The position numbers and the translations under genes are program-made. A stretch of 26,040 nucleotides of DNA from Chloroflexota bacterium (lineage in GTDB: Bacteria > Chloroflexota > Limnocylindria > Limnocylindrales > CSP1-4), in assembly GCA_021812735.1 (NCBI GenBank), contig JAKAMV010000034.1, positions 1 through 26,040 of the forward strand, in the 5' to 3' direction. The notes beneath the pieces were generated by a model that saw only the letters and a program-made list of their open reading frames with translations, ran no database searches and was not told the origin of the DNA. Shown one piece after another: positions 1-7,009 of this stretch (positions are counted from its first letter, which is position 1; every line of letters starts with the position of its first letter).

Positions 1-1236
1 CGATCTATCCACCAGAACGTTGCCGAGGAGGTGGCGCGCGTCGGGCTGCGCGTGGCCCGCGGGGGCCGCGTGGCGGCCGCCAGGCTGGAGGGAACCGACG
101 ACGCGGCGCTGCGCCGTCTGGTCGACGACGTGATCGCCGCCGCCGCCGCCCGCCCCCTGGACCCCGACTGGCCGGGGGTGGCGGGCGCCTCCGCCGATGA
201 CGCAGCCACGGCGGCGATCGACCACTGGGATGACGACACCGCGGACGCACCGCCGATGGAGCGCGCCGCGCGGGTGGCGGCGTTCGTGGCCGCCGCGGGC
301 GGGCTCGAGACCGCGGGCGCCTGCGCGACCGAGGGCCGCCTGGTGGCGTTCGCGACCAGCGCCGGCTGTCGGCGGAGCGGACGGGCCACGCTGGCAACGC
401 TCGCGGGCATCGCGCGGACGCCGACGGCCGACGGGAGCGCGCGGGCGGCATCGGCTCGGCTGGGCGCCGTCGACGGGGCGGTCTCCGGGGCGGCGGCCGC
501 CGCGAAGGCGAGCGCCGCGTCCGATCCGGCCGACCTCGAGCCCGGACGCTACGAGGTGGTGCTCGAGCCGGCCTGCGTGGCCGACGTGCTCGCCTTCCTG
601 TTCATCCACGGCTTCAACGCACGGGCGGTCCAGGAGGGCCGCTCGTTCGCGCAGCCCGGCGAGCCGCAGTTCGACCCCGCCATCACGCTCCGGGACGATG
701 CCGCCGATCCCGGCCAGGCGGGGCTCGGGTTCGACGCCGAGGGGACGCTCAAGAGGGCGGTCACGGTGGTCGAGCACGGCGTGACCGCCGCGCTCCTGCA
801 CGACCGCCGGACGGCCGCCAGGGCCGGGGTGGCGTCGACCGGCCACAGCCAGGGGCCCGGGCCGTGGGTGCCGGGCACGGCGCCGGCCAACGTCGTCCTG
901 GACGCGGGCGCGCGCACCGCCCACGAGCTCGTGGCGTCGATCCGGCGCGGGCTGCTCGTCACGGACTTCTGGTACACGCGGATCCTCGACCCGAGGACCC
1001 AGGTCGTCACGGGGCTCACGCGCAACGGCGTCTGGCTGGTGGAGGACGGCGAAATCGTGCGGCCGGTGCGGAACCTGCGGTTCACGCAGTCCTACGTCGG
1101 GGCCCTCGCGCCGGGCGCCGTGCTCGGCGTCTCGTCGGACCGGACGCTGGTCGTCGACCGCGACGGCGGCCCGGCGATGCTGGTGCCCGCGCTGCACCTC
1201 GCGAGCTGGAACTTCACGGGCGGGTCGCGGGGCTGA
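1..1236 (+). CDS. TldE/PmbA-like metalloprotease-family protein, 5' end outside the window
   Basis: The frame is open from the first base, so the gene starts upstream; about 411 residues are visible. The C-terminal half matches the TldD/PmbA family: a HDRRTAARAG stretch followed by STGH, then LLVTDFWYTRILDPRT, a TGLTRNGVWLVEDGEI strand pair, and a closing segment with VPALHLASWNF. In this family TldD carries the HExxxH zinc site and TldE (PmbA) does not; the pair degrades unfolded peptides and trims microcin-type precursors. No HExxxH is visible here, so this is most likely the TldE-type subunit, and a TldD partner would be expected just upstream, outside the window. The N-terminal part is rich in Ala and Asp and poorly conserved. 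A GTG at 31 is an internal codon, not a good start. The gene converges on the AIM24 gene across a 78-nt gap. Confidence 0.85.
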   Translation, partial: RSIHQNVAEEVARVGLRVARGGRVAAARLEGTDDAALRRLVDDVIAAAAARPLDPDWPGVAGASADDAATAAIDHWDDDTADAPPMERAARVAAFVAAAGGLETAGACATEGRLVAFATSAGCRRSGRATLATLAGIARTPTADGSARAASARLGAVDGAVSGAAAAAKASAASDPADLEPGRYEVVLEPACVADVLAFLFIHGFNARAVQEGRSFAQPGEPQFDPAITLRDDAADPGQAGLGFDAEGTLKRAVTVVEHGVTAALLHDRRTAARAGVASTGHSQGPGPWVPGTAPANVVLDAGARTAHELVASIRRGLLVTDFWYTRILDPRTQVVTGLTRNGVWLVEDGEIVRPVRNLRFTQSYVGALAPGAVLGVSSDRTLVVDRDGGPAMLVPALHLASWNFTGGSRG

Positions 1237-1272
1237 GTCGAGGCGGGCGCCCGCGGGGCTGAGTCGAGGCGG
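1226..1272. repeat. Tandem duplication of a 21-bp GC-rich unit, period 26
   Basis: The unit CGCGGGGCTGAGTCGAGGCGG occurs at 1226-1246 and again at 1252-1272. The first copy contains the stop codon of the TldE-like gene. It fills most of the gap between two convergent genes. The core TGAGTCG also recurs in the tandem-repeat stretch near 7960-8080. Confidence 0.7.
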
Positions 1273-1314
1273 ACGGCTCGCGGGGCGGGGCGGCCGGTGG
1301 GACCGGAGCGCGGG

Positions 1315-2016
1315 TCAGGCCTCGGTGGGCATGTGGACGTACGCCGACTGGATCCCCACGCGCCCGGGGCCGGTGAAGCGGTTGAAGACCAGGTTGCCGC
1401 CACCGCCCAGGAGCCCTGTCTTGAGGCCGTAGACCTGCTGCGTCATCTGGACCGAGCCGTCGCGGTAGATCCAGCCGCCGGACTCCACGTCGATCTGCTC
1501 GCCGTGGTCGAGCGTCTTCTCGAACACGTTGCCGTACCCGTGGAGCCAGACCACGCCCTCGAACTGCGTCGCCTGGAAGCGGTCCACGAAGAAGCCCGTG
1601 CCGCCGTACAGCATGTTGCTGACGCCCTTCACCCGGGTGAACGTGTAGTCCACGTTGCGCGTGGCGGCGAGGAACTGGTGCTCCCGGACCAGGATCGCCT
1701 GGCCCGGCCGGAGGTGGAGGGCCAGCACGTGGCCCGGGTCGTCGCGGGAGAACGCGACCTCGCCAGGCCCCTGCGTCTCGGTCATGAAGATGGGCATGCC
1801 TGCGACCGCCCGCTTGAAGCCGCCCGCCATCGGATGCATGCCGATCATCAGCCCGGGGTCCTTGTACAGGATCACGTGGTGCTCGAAGTACACCGGCACC
1901 TGTCCCGAGAGCAGCATGTGCAGCACCGGCACGAGCTCGCCCTCCGTCCGGTACTGGATCCCCGGGGCGACCCCCTGCTCGACGCGGGTGGGCACGAGCA
2001 CGGGCGGGTTGTTCAT
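1315..2016 (-). CDS. AIM24 family protein
   Basis: The 233-residue product matches the AIM24 (DUF124) beta-rich family, named after a yeast mitochondrial protein; its bacterial role is not established. Visible family features are a run of short beta strands, GQAILVREHQFLAAT, a glycine-rich YGGTGFFVDRF and the GLKTGLLGGGGNLVFNRFTGPG turn near the C-terminus, which is the best-conserved part. There is no signal peptide or membrane segment, so it is probably cytoplasmic. The ATG at 2016 was chosen because GAGG lies 8 nt upstream and the longer open frame adds only low-complexity Arg/Pro sequence. A TATCGT box lies about 35 nt upstream. It stands alone, convergent with the TldE-like gene. The family call is firm; the function is unknown. 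Confidence 0.88.
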   Translation of the reverse strand: MNNPPVLVPTRVEQGVAPGIQYRTEGELVPVLHMLLSGQVPVYFEHHVILYKDPGLMIGMHPMAGGFKRAVAGMPIFMTETQGPGEVAFSRDDPGHVLALHLRPGQAILVREHQFLAATRNVDYTFTRVKGVSNMLYGGTGFFVDRFQATQFEGVVWLHGYGNVFEKTLDHGEQIDVESGGWIYRDGSVQMTQQVYGLKTGLLGGGGNLVFNRFTGPGRVGIQSAYVHMPTEA

Positions 2017-2051
2017 CGCGGTCCTCGCAGCATCGGGTGTGGCCTGCGCGA

Positions 2052-2057
2052 ACGATA
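2052..2057 (-). promoter_or_regulatory. Candidate -10 box for the AIM24 gene
   Basis: TATCGT on the - strand, 35 nt upstream of the ATG. This would give a leader of about 30 nt containing the GAGG ribosome site. No convincing -35 box is seen. Confidence 0.4.
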
Positions 2058-2155
2058 CGCGCGAGGGCCGGGCCCGCGCTCGGGGGCTCGGCCCTCCTGG
2101 CGGCACCGGCGCCCACGGCGGCGCGAACCGGCTGGCCCGTCAGGCCCCAGCGATT

Positions 2156-2278
2156 GAGTCCCGTGGGGCTCGAATTCGGCCCCGGCGAGCGGGGCCCGGC
2201 GCCGGAGTCGGCCAATCCAGACGGGAGCCACGCTCACTCGGGCGCCATTTGAGCCTGGCCTGACTCGTGCACGCGCTC
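2156..2278. repeat. Dispersed intergenic repeat, copy A (direct repeat with 3572-3694)
   Basis: These 123 bases align without gaps to 3572-3694, with about 14 mismatches counted by eye (roughly 89 % identity). Both copies have the same orientation and are offset by 1416 bases. The block starts GAGTCCCGT, runs through GGCGAGCGGGGCC and CCGGAGTCGGCC, and ends at GCACGCGCTC. No protein-like signal runs through it in both copies: codon positions are not preserved and mismatches are spread evenly. It occupies most of the 393-nt gap between the AIM24 gene and the transposase remnant. Confidence 0.85.
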
Positions 2279-2317
2279 GGGCGCCACTTGAGCCTGACCA
2301 GACTCGCGCACGCGCAC
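2240..2317. repeat. Two tandem 39-bp units at the end of repeat copy A
   Basis: A 39-bp unit starting GGGCGCCA and containing TTGAGCCTG and GACTCG is present at 2240-2278 and 2279-2317 with a few substitutions. Repeat copy B has one full unit (3656-3694) and only the start of a second, so unit number differs between the copies. Confidence 0.75.
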
Positions 2318-2350
2318 GCACGCACGCGACTCCCGCACGCACGTGACTCC
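2313..2350. repeat. Alternating purine/pyrimidine GCAC-rich tract
   Basis: A low-complexity run of GC and AC dinucleotides interrupted by GACTCCC. A similar run follows repeat copy B at 3694-3735. Alternating purine/pyrimidine tracts of this kind can adopt Z-DNA; that is an inference from composition only. Confidence 0.5.
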
Positions 2351-2409
2351 CGCACGTGAACGCGCACGCGCTCCGCGCGCACGCGCTCGAGCGCGACCGG
2401 GCTCGACCG

Positions 2410-2753
2410 GACCCTGAGTGGAGACGGATCGAGCACCTGTTCGACCCCGCTGGCAGGCGCGGCGCGCCCGCGTGCTACACCCGCCGCGACATGGTCGCGG
2501 ACCGTGGCTACAGCGCACTCCCAGGACTGGCGGACGCCAAGGGCTCGCGCTCGACATCAAGGCCCCGCCCGAGGGGAGCAAGAGGTTCGTGCCGATGAGG
2601 CCCCTTGTCCGCGTGGAGCACGCGTTCGCGCGCCTGGGGCGATGGCGTCGGCTCTTGCGGTGCTTCCAGGGCACCGTCGAGAGCGTGCAGGCACGGCTGG
2701 AGGTCGCCTGCCTCGCCTGCCTCTTCACCCGCCTCCGGGCCGAGCCTCCGTGA
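2410..2753 (+). pseudogene. IS5-family-type transposase remnant, internally deleted and frameshifted
   Basis: The N-terminal signature of an IS5-type transposase is readable from 2410: DPEWRRIEHLFDPAGRRG, ending at RRDMV. In a different frame from about 2553 the C-terminal signature follows: KRFVPMRPLVRVEHAFARLG, then RWRRLLRCF, ending at a TGA at 2751-2753. The catalytic core that normally separates these parts is missing, leaving about 115 codons of a protein that is usually over 250 residues. The last bases overlap the 3' end of the nucleotidyltransferase gene on the other strand. No terminal inverted repeats were found. It is dead, and marks an old insertion next to repeat copy A. Confidence 0.75.
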
Positions 2754-3504
2754 TCCCGGCATCCGCGAGCGGCCGGTCGGACCGCAGGCGGGCCTCGACC
2801 TCGTCGGCGTAGCGGCGGGCATCCGCAGGGTCGATCGGAGACGCGCCGCCGCGTTGGCGGGCCAGGGCCGCCCGCACCACAGGAAAGGCGGCGTCGACTT
2901 CGCCCGCCTCGATCTTGGAGACCAGCCGCCGGTTGCGGGCGAACGCGCTGGCACGCGCTGCCGTGAGGACCAGGTAGACGGGATCGCCAGCGCCGCGCGC
3001 CCATCCGATCTCGTCGATCATCGCTCGCTCGACGATCGCATCGGGCAGCGGAGGAAGCGTGGCCTCCGGCGCGGGACCGGCGAGGGAGTAGCCGGACGAG
3101 CGGCAGACGGCGAGGTGGAGGATCAGGTCGCGGTCGCCTCCACTCGCCCGGCCATCGACGCGGCGAGCCGTGCCGCCCTGCTCGACGGCTGCGTGGATCT
3201 GGAAGCGCGGCCCCCCGAGGTCTGGGTTGATCGCCTCGGAGCGCGTCAGCACGGACATCTCAAGCCCCTTGGCGGGCAGGTCGAGGCGCTCGACTGCCGT
3301 GGCGACGGCATCCACCTCGGCATCCGACAGGGGGGCTTCGCAGAGGACGAGAAGGTCGAGGTCGCTGACCGAGGGGTCGAAGCCCCCGAGGACGGCGGAG
3401 CCGTGGAGGTAGATCGCTGCGAGGTTCGAGCCGAGGGCCTCGCGCAGCCGAGCTGTCACGGATGTCGCCATCCTGAGGGCCGTGGGATCCGGGCCGGGCG
3501 TCAT
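2725..3504 (-). CDS. AadA-like aminoglycoside nucleotidyltransferase-family protein
   Basis: This 259-residue protein has the nucleotidyltransferase core: HGSAVLGGFDPSVSDLDLLV, with the GS pair at 35-36 and acidic residues at 48 and 50, and a Glu at 82 in LEMSVL that may be the third acidic residue. The C-terminal half has the helical domain of ANT(3'')/ANT(9)-type enzymes, ending in YLVLTAARASAFARNRRLVS then KIEAGE. Such enzymes transfer AMP to spectinomycin or streptomycin, but many environmental relatives have no tested activity, so resistance is not shown. A start at residue 12 is possible; no clear ribosome site is seen at either. The gene is bracketed by the two direct repeat copies and overlaps the transposase remnant, suggesting it arrived as accessory DNA. 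Confidence 0.82.
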   Translation of the reverse strand: MTPGPDPTALRMATSVTARLREALGSNLAAIYLHGSAVLGGFDPSVSDLDLLVLCEAPLSDAEVDAVATAVERLDLPAKGLEMSVLTRSEAINPDLGGPRFQIHAAVEQGGTARRVDGRASGGDRDLILHLAVCRSSGYSLAGPAPEATLPPLPDAIVERAMIDEIGWARGAGDPVYLVLTAARASAFARNRRLVSKIEAGEVDAAFPVVRAALARQRGGASPIDPADARRYADEVEARLRSDRPLADAGITEARPGGG

Positions 3505-3571
3505 CCCGCGAGGATGGTTCGCCCCAGCCGCTCGCGCAAGCCGTCAGGAGGCGCTTTCATTCACAGGCTCG

Positions 3572-3694
3572 GAGTCCCGTCGGGGTCGAAGGCGGCCTTG
3601 GCGAGCGGGGCCGGGCGCCGGAGTCGGCCGATCCAGGCGGGAGCCGCGCTCAGTCGGGCGCCATCTGAGCCTGGCCCGACTCGCGCACGCGCTC
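3572..3694. repeat. Dispersed intergenic repeat, copy B (direct repeat with 2156-2278)
   Basis: Second copy of the 123-bp block, same orientation as copy A. It is followed to about 3735 by a GCACGCACG-rich tract, then two copies of GTGAGCGGGCCTCGCGCC-like sequence at about 3743-3780. It fills most of the 318-nt gap between the nucleotidyltransferase start and the ABC binding-protein stop; nothing coding is visible there. Confidence 0.85.
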
Positions 3695-3822
3695 GGGCGC
3701 ACGCACGTGACTCCCGCACGCACGCGCGCGCCCGGGCCTCGCGCCGTGAGCGGGCCTCGCGCCGTGAGCGGGCCTCGCGTGGGGGCCGGCCTGAGCAGGA
3801 CCGGCCCCCACCCCGCCGTCGC

Positions 3823-4911
3823 CTACGGCAGCAGCGACGAGTTGGTCAGCTGCGACGCCTGCACCGGGTTGGGCACCAGGCCGAGGCCGGTCATGAAGTC
3901 GAGCGACTGCTGCCAGCCCGCCGTGTCGATGGCGCCGTAGGCCGCGTTGGTCCGCGCGTTCTTCCAGGTGGCGATCGTCGCGGCCAGGATCTGCGCCTGG
4001 AGCGCCTTGTTCTTGGCCAGGTCCGGCACCAGGGCGAAGGTGGCGTCGAGCCCCTTCTGCGGATCGGCCGCGATGTCGTCCATGGCTTTGAGGGTCGCCT
4101 TGGTGAACGCCGCCAGCGCGTCGCGCTTCGCGGCCAGCGTGGCCGTCCCTGTCACCAGGCCCGGTCCGGGCAGGGCCACGATCGAGTCCACCGAGAGGAT
4201 CACGGTGTCGACACCCTCGTTCTTGAGCTGGATCGGCTCGTTGTTGGTGAAGCCGGTCGCCGCGTCGACCGCGCCCTGCTGGAGCGCAGCCGCCTGCCCG
4301 TAGTCGGGGAACTCGACGATCGTGACGTCGCTCGTGGTCAGGCCGGCCGACTTGAGCAGCGCCTGGAGCATGATCCACGAGCTGCCGTACTTGCCGGGGA
4401 TGCCGATCTTCTTGCCCTTCAGGTCAGCGGGCGTGGTGATGCCCGAGCCCGCCTTCGCGATGACGATGGAGGGGAAGGTGCCGTAGATGGTGGCGGTGTA
4501 GACCACCGGGATGCCCTGGCTGACAGCCGGGATGATGGACGTGCCGTCGCCCATCCCGATGTCCACGGCGCCCTGGCCGACCTTGGTGATCAGGTCGGGG
4601 TCCGTCTCGTTCTGGAGGGTCACGGTCAGGCCGGCCGCCGCGTAGTAGCCCGCCTGCTGGGCGAGGTAGAACTGCGCGAACTGGACGCTGGGGATGTAGC
4701 CGAGGCCGACGGTCAGCGCGGTCGCGCTGCCGCCGGACGCGCCCGACGAGGGCGCGCCCGAGGATGGTGCGCTGGACGAGGCCGATGGGGAGGCTGGCGA
4801 CGCCGTCGGCGTCGAGGCGCCGCAGGCGACGACGGTCAGCGCCAGCGCCGCGAGGCCGGCAGCGAGTCGGTGGGGACGGTGGGGCACGGTGATCGGGTCC
4901 TCCGAGGTCAT
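3823..4911 (-). CDS. ribY: ABC transporter substrate-binding lipoprotein, NMT1/THI5-like; likely riboflavin (RibY-type)
   Basis: A 362-residue binding protein. A hydrophobic signal ends in a lipobox (LTVVAC, Cys30), followed by a Ser/Ala/Pro linker typical of surface lipoproteins in this lineage. The mature part has the NMT1/THI5-type fold marks: LGYIPSVQFAQFYLAQQAGYY, DIGMGDGTSIIP, and DLKGKKIGIPGKYGSS. This family binds thiamine pyrimidine, sulfonates or, in the RibXY transporters of Chloroflexota, riboflavin. The FMN riboswitch at the head of the operon makes riboflavin the best guess; the binding site cannot be read from sequence alone. The ATG at 4911 has GAGG 9 nt upstream inside the permease stop region; an ATG at 4926 that overlaps the permease stop as ATGA is the alternative. 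Confidence 0.9.
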   Translation of the reverse strand: MTSEDPITVPHRPHRLAAGLAALALTVVACGASTPTASPASPSASSSAPSSGAPSSGASGGSATALTVGLGYIPSVQFAQFYLAQQAGYYAAAGLTVTLQNETDPDLITKVGQGAVDIGMGDGTSIIPAVSQGIPVVYTATIYGTFPSIVIAKAGSGITTPADLKGKKIGIPGKYGSSWIMLQALLKSAGLTTSDVTIVEFPDYGQAAALQQGAVDAATGFTNNEPIQLKNEGVDTVILSVDSIVALPGPGLVTGTATLAAKRDALAAFTKATLKAMDDIAADPQKGLDATFALVPDLAKNKALQAQILAATIATWKNARTNAAYGAIDTAGWQQSLDFMTGLGLVPNPVQASQLTNSSLLP

Positions 4912-4922
4912 GGGCTTGGTCC

Positions 4923-5762
4923 TCATCGCTCGCCGACGATCCGGCGCTCGATGAGCAACATCACGAGGTACAGGGCCACGCCGATGATCGCGAGCTGGAG
5001 CAGCGCCGCGAACATGAGCGGGATGTCGAACAGAGAGCCGCGGGCGATGTTGATGAGCACGCCGAGACCGCGGTCGGCGCCGGCCCACTCGCCCACGATC
5101 GCGCCGATCACGGCGAGCGTCACGCCGACCCGCATCCCGCCGAGGATCGCGGGCGCGGCGGCCGGCACCTCCACGTGGCTCACGATCTGCCAGCCGCTGG
5201 CCCGGAACGAGCGCGCCATCTCGAGCAGGCGGTGATCGACCGAGCGGATGCCCACCATCGTGGCCACCGCGACCGGGAAGAAGACGATGAGCGTGGTGAT
5301 CACGAGCTTGGACAGCAGTCCCGTGCCGAACCACAAGGCGATCAGCGGCGCCAGGGCCAGCACCGGCGTTGCCTGGGCGGCCACCAAATAGGGGCTCAGC
5401 AGCCGCTCGGCGAGCGGCGAGCGGGCGAGCGCGACGCCCACCCCGAGGGCGATCGACGCGCCGAGCGCGAAGCCGAGCAGCACCTCGACCAGCGTGGCGG
5501 CGACATGCGGCCCCATCGTGCCGTCGGTCCAGGCTCGGACGAAGGCCTGGGCGACGGCCAGCGGCCCGGGCAGGATGTAGGGCGGGAACCCGCTGACGAA
5601 GACGACGAGCTGCCAGACGAGGACGAACACGACGAGGCTGGCGACGACGGGCCACGCGTTCGAGGCGAAGCGTCCGCGTCGACGCGGCCGACGGTGCGCG
5701 GCGACCGTCGGGTCGGCGGCGCGGGCAGGAGCCGGCACGCCGCCACGGGACGCCGCGGTCAT
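4923..5762 (-). CDS. ribX: ABC transporter permease, likely riboflavin (RibX-type)
   Basis: A 279-residue inner-membrane permease of the BPD_transp_1 (SsuC/ThiX-like) group, with about six hydrophobic segments starting at WPVVASLVVFVLVWQLVVFV. Characteristic stretches are PYILPGPLAVAQAF after the first helix, ATPVLALAPLIALWFGTGL, and the coupling-helix region with RSFRASGWQIVSHVEVPAAA and GEWAGADRGLGVLI, which contacts the ATPase. A basic, Pro/Ala-rich N-terminal tail of about 30 residues precedes the first helix. The ATG at 5762 overlaps the ATPase stop as ATGA, and its own stop overlaps a possible binding-protein ATG the same way, implying translational coupling. Riboflavin is inferred from the riboswitch and the binding-protein family. 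Confidence 0.9.
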   Translation of the reverse strand: MTAASRGGVPAPARAADPTVAAHRRPRRRGRFASNAWPVVASLVVFVLVWQLVVFVSGFPPYILPGPLAVAQAFVRAWTDGTMGPHVAATLVEVLLGFALGASIALGVGVALARSPLAERLLSPYLVAAQATPVLALAPLIALWFGTGLLSKLVITTLIVFFPVAVATMVGIRSVDHRLLEMARSFRASGWQIVSHVEVPAAAPAILGGMRVGVTLAVIGAIVGEWAGADRGLGVLINIARGSLFDIPLMFAALLQLAIIGVALYLVMLLIERRIVGER

Positions 5763-6715
5763 TCGCCGTCCTCCGGCGCGAACGGGTCGAACCAGGCGGG
5801 CGTGCCGGGCTCCGTCTCCGCGAAGCGCTCCGGGCGGTCCCCCGGCGTGAGGCCGGCGGGGACCGCAGTGCGCGCCTCCTCCATCGCGATGGCGTCGTCG
5901 GTCGTGTCCACCAGGTGCCCGCGGACGTCGGCGGCCAGCGACGAGACGAACGCGGAGTCCAGGTCTGACAGCCGCCGGGGGCGCGGCAGGGCGACGGGGA
6001 TGTCCGCCAGGACGCGGGCCGGCCGCGGCGACAGCACGATGACCCGGTCTGCGAGGAACACCGCCTCCGGGATGCTGTGCGTGACCAGCACGATGGTGGT
6101 GCCGGTCCGCTCCCAGAGGCGCAGCAGCTCGAGGTTGAACCGCTCGCGAGTGAGCGCGTCGAGGGCGCTGAACGGCTCGTCGAGGAGCAGCAGGCTGGGC
6201 TCCAGCGCGAGCGCCCGGGCGATCGACACGCGCTGGCGCGTCCCGCCCGAGAGCGTTCCCGGCCGGCTGCGCGCGTACTCCCGCAGGCCCACCAGGCCCA
6301 GCAGGTCGTCGGCGCGCGCCGCCTGCCGCTGCCTGGACCAGCCGGCCAGCTCCATCGGGAACCGGACGTTGTCCTCGGCCGACCGCCATGCCAGCAGCCT
6401 CGGCTCCTGGAACACCAGCCCGACACGCGGGTCGGGGCCGTTGACCCGGTGACCGTCGATGGCCACGACCCCCGCGTCGGCCGGGATCAGCCCGGCCAGG
6501 ACGCGCAGCAGCGTGGACTTGCCGCAGCCGTTGGGGCCGATCAGCGCGATGACCTCGCGGGGCCGGATCTCGAGGTCGATGCCGTCGAGAACGCGAGTCG
6601 TGCGGGCGCCGCGGAAGGTCAGCGTGATGCCGGCGAGGTTGACGCCCGCACCCGCCCCAGGGGCGTGCGCAGGCGGCGCCGCCGTCGTTGTCGCGGGCTC
6701 CCGGGCCGGGTCCAT
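5759..6715 (-). CDS. ABC transporter ATP-binding protein of the riboflavin-type transporter
   Basis: A 318-residue ATPase with all motifs in order: Walker A GPNGCGKST (60-68), Q-loop VFQEPRLLAW (101-110), signature LSGGTRQR (155-162), Walker B LLLLDEP (175-181) with D-loop SALD, and switch His in VTHS (211-214). It powers import through the permease encoded next. A C-terminal extension of about 95 residues beyond the usual nitrate/sulfonate-type ATPase ends in acidic PFAPEDGE; its role is unknown. The ATG at 6715 is well supported: GGAGG lies 8 nt upstream and homology begins soon after. The frame stays open upstream through the riboswitch into a transposase remnant; that extension is not real. 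It is the first gene of the FMN-riboswitch operon. Confidence 0.92.
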   Translation of the reverse strand: MDPAREPATTTAAPPAHAPGAGAGVNLAGITLTFRGARTTRVLDGIDLEIRPREVIALIGPNGCGKSTLLRVLAGLIPADAGVVAIDGHRVNGPDPRVGLVFQEPRLLAWRSAEDNVRFPMELAGWSRQRQAARADDLLGLVGLREYARSRPGTLSGGTRQRVSIARALALEPSLLLLDEPFSALDALTRERFNLELLRLWERTGTTIVLVTHSIPEAVFLADRVIVLSPRPARVLADIPVALPRPRRLSDLDSAFVSSLAADVRGHLVDTTDDAIAMEEARTAVPAGLTPGDRPERFAETEPGTPAWFDPFAPEDGE

Positions 6716-6728
6716 TCGCTGTGCCTCC

Positions 6729-6785
6729 GTCGATGCTCGAGCATGACGGGGCAGGGCGGTCGACCCCGCGCGCGCAGTCGACCAC
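6729..6785 (-). promoter_or_regulatory. Candidate expression platform between FMN riboswitch and ribosome site
   Basis: On the - strand three pairing elements follow the aptamer. First, GGTCGAC and GTCGACC form a 7-bp stem with a GC-rich loop. Second, CCCTGCCCC (6756-6748) is exactly complementary to the aptamer core GGGGCAGGG (6942-6934). Third, a 12-nt palindrome, ATGCTCGAGCAT (6744-6733), sits 4 nt before the GGAGG site (6728-6724). There is no T-run, so a classic intrinsic terminator is absent; control of ribosome access is more likely. This is inference from complementarity. Confidence 0.5.
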
Positions 6786-6949
6786 AGCCTTCTCTCATCC
6801 GGACTGTACCGTCGGCTCCGGCAGGCGGGCTTGCGCCTCGCCTCGGATCTGCCGCACCGAGGACGGACGTCCGCGGATTGGCTCGTGGGCTCGCCCGGCT
6901 TGCGCCGGGCCTGACCACCGGTCGGGAGTTGCACCCTGCCCCGAAGGCT
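6786..6949 (-). promoter_or_regulatory. FMN riboswitch (RFN element)
   Basis: Read on the - strand this has the full RFN layout. P1 is AGCCTTC (6949-6943) pairing perfectly with GAAGGCT (6792-6786). The 5' core reads CTTCGGGGCAGGGTGCAACT then CCCGACCGG. The GC hairpin CCCGGCGCAAGCCGGG and a variable arm follow, and the 3' core reads GCCGACGGTACAGTCCGGAT then GAGAGAAGG. These are the conserved positions that contact FMN. The start of the ATPase gene lies 70 nt further on. High FMN would be expected to switch the operon off. The class is unmistakable; which step it controls (transcription or translation) is not settled by the sequence. Confidence 0.96.
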
Positions 6950-6957
6950 CTGGCGGG

Positions 6958-6983
6958 ATGCTACCACTGGTTCGCCCAGTGGT
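6958..6983 (-). promoter_or_regulatory. Candidate promoter of the riboswitch operon with an inverted repeat in its spacer
   Basis: TAGCAT on the - strand (6963-6958) lies 7 nt before position 6950, so transcription would begin right at the riboswitch P1 stem. Immediately upstream, ACCACTGG and CCAGTGGT (6963-6983) form an 8-bp perfect inverted repeat with a 5-nt loop. It could be a repressor site, or a leftover from the transposase remnant. No good -35 hexamer is visible. Confidence 0.45.
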
Positions 6984-7009
6984 GGCAGGACGGCTCCAGC
7001 CCGGTCGCG

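Noticed and set aside
3505..3540. Promoter for the AadA-like gene
   Set aside because: No TANNNT box or clear ribosome site could be placed with confidence upstream of either candidate start.
2605..5235. 876-codon + strand open frame
   Set aside because: It crosses the nucleotidyltransferase gene, repeat copy B and the binding-protein gene in antisense, with Arg/Gly-rich low-complexity sequence.
4927..6426. N-terminal extension of the binding-protein frame to 867 codons
   Set aside because: The upstream part is an out-of-frame reading of the permease and ATPase; the lipoprotein signal fixes the true start near 4911-4926.
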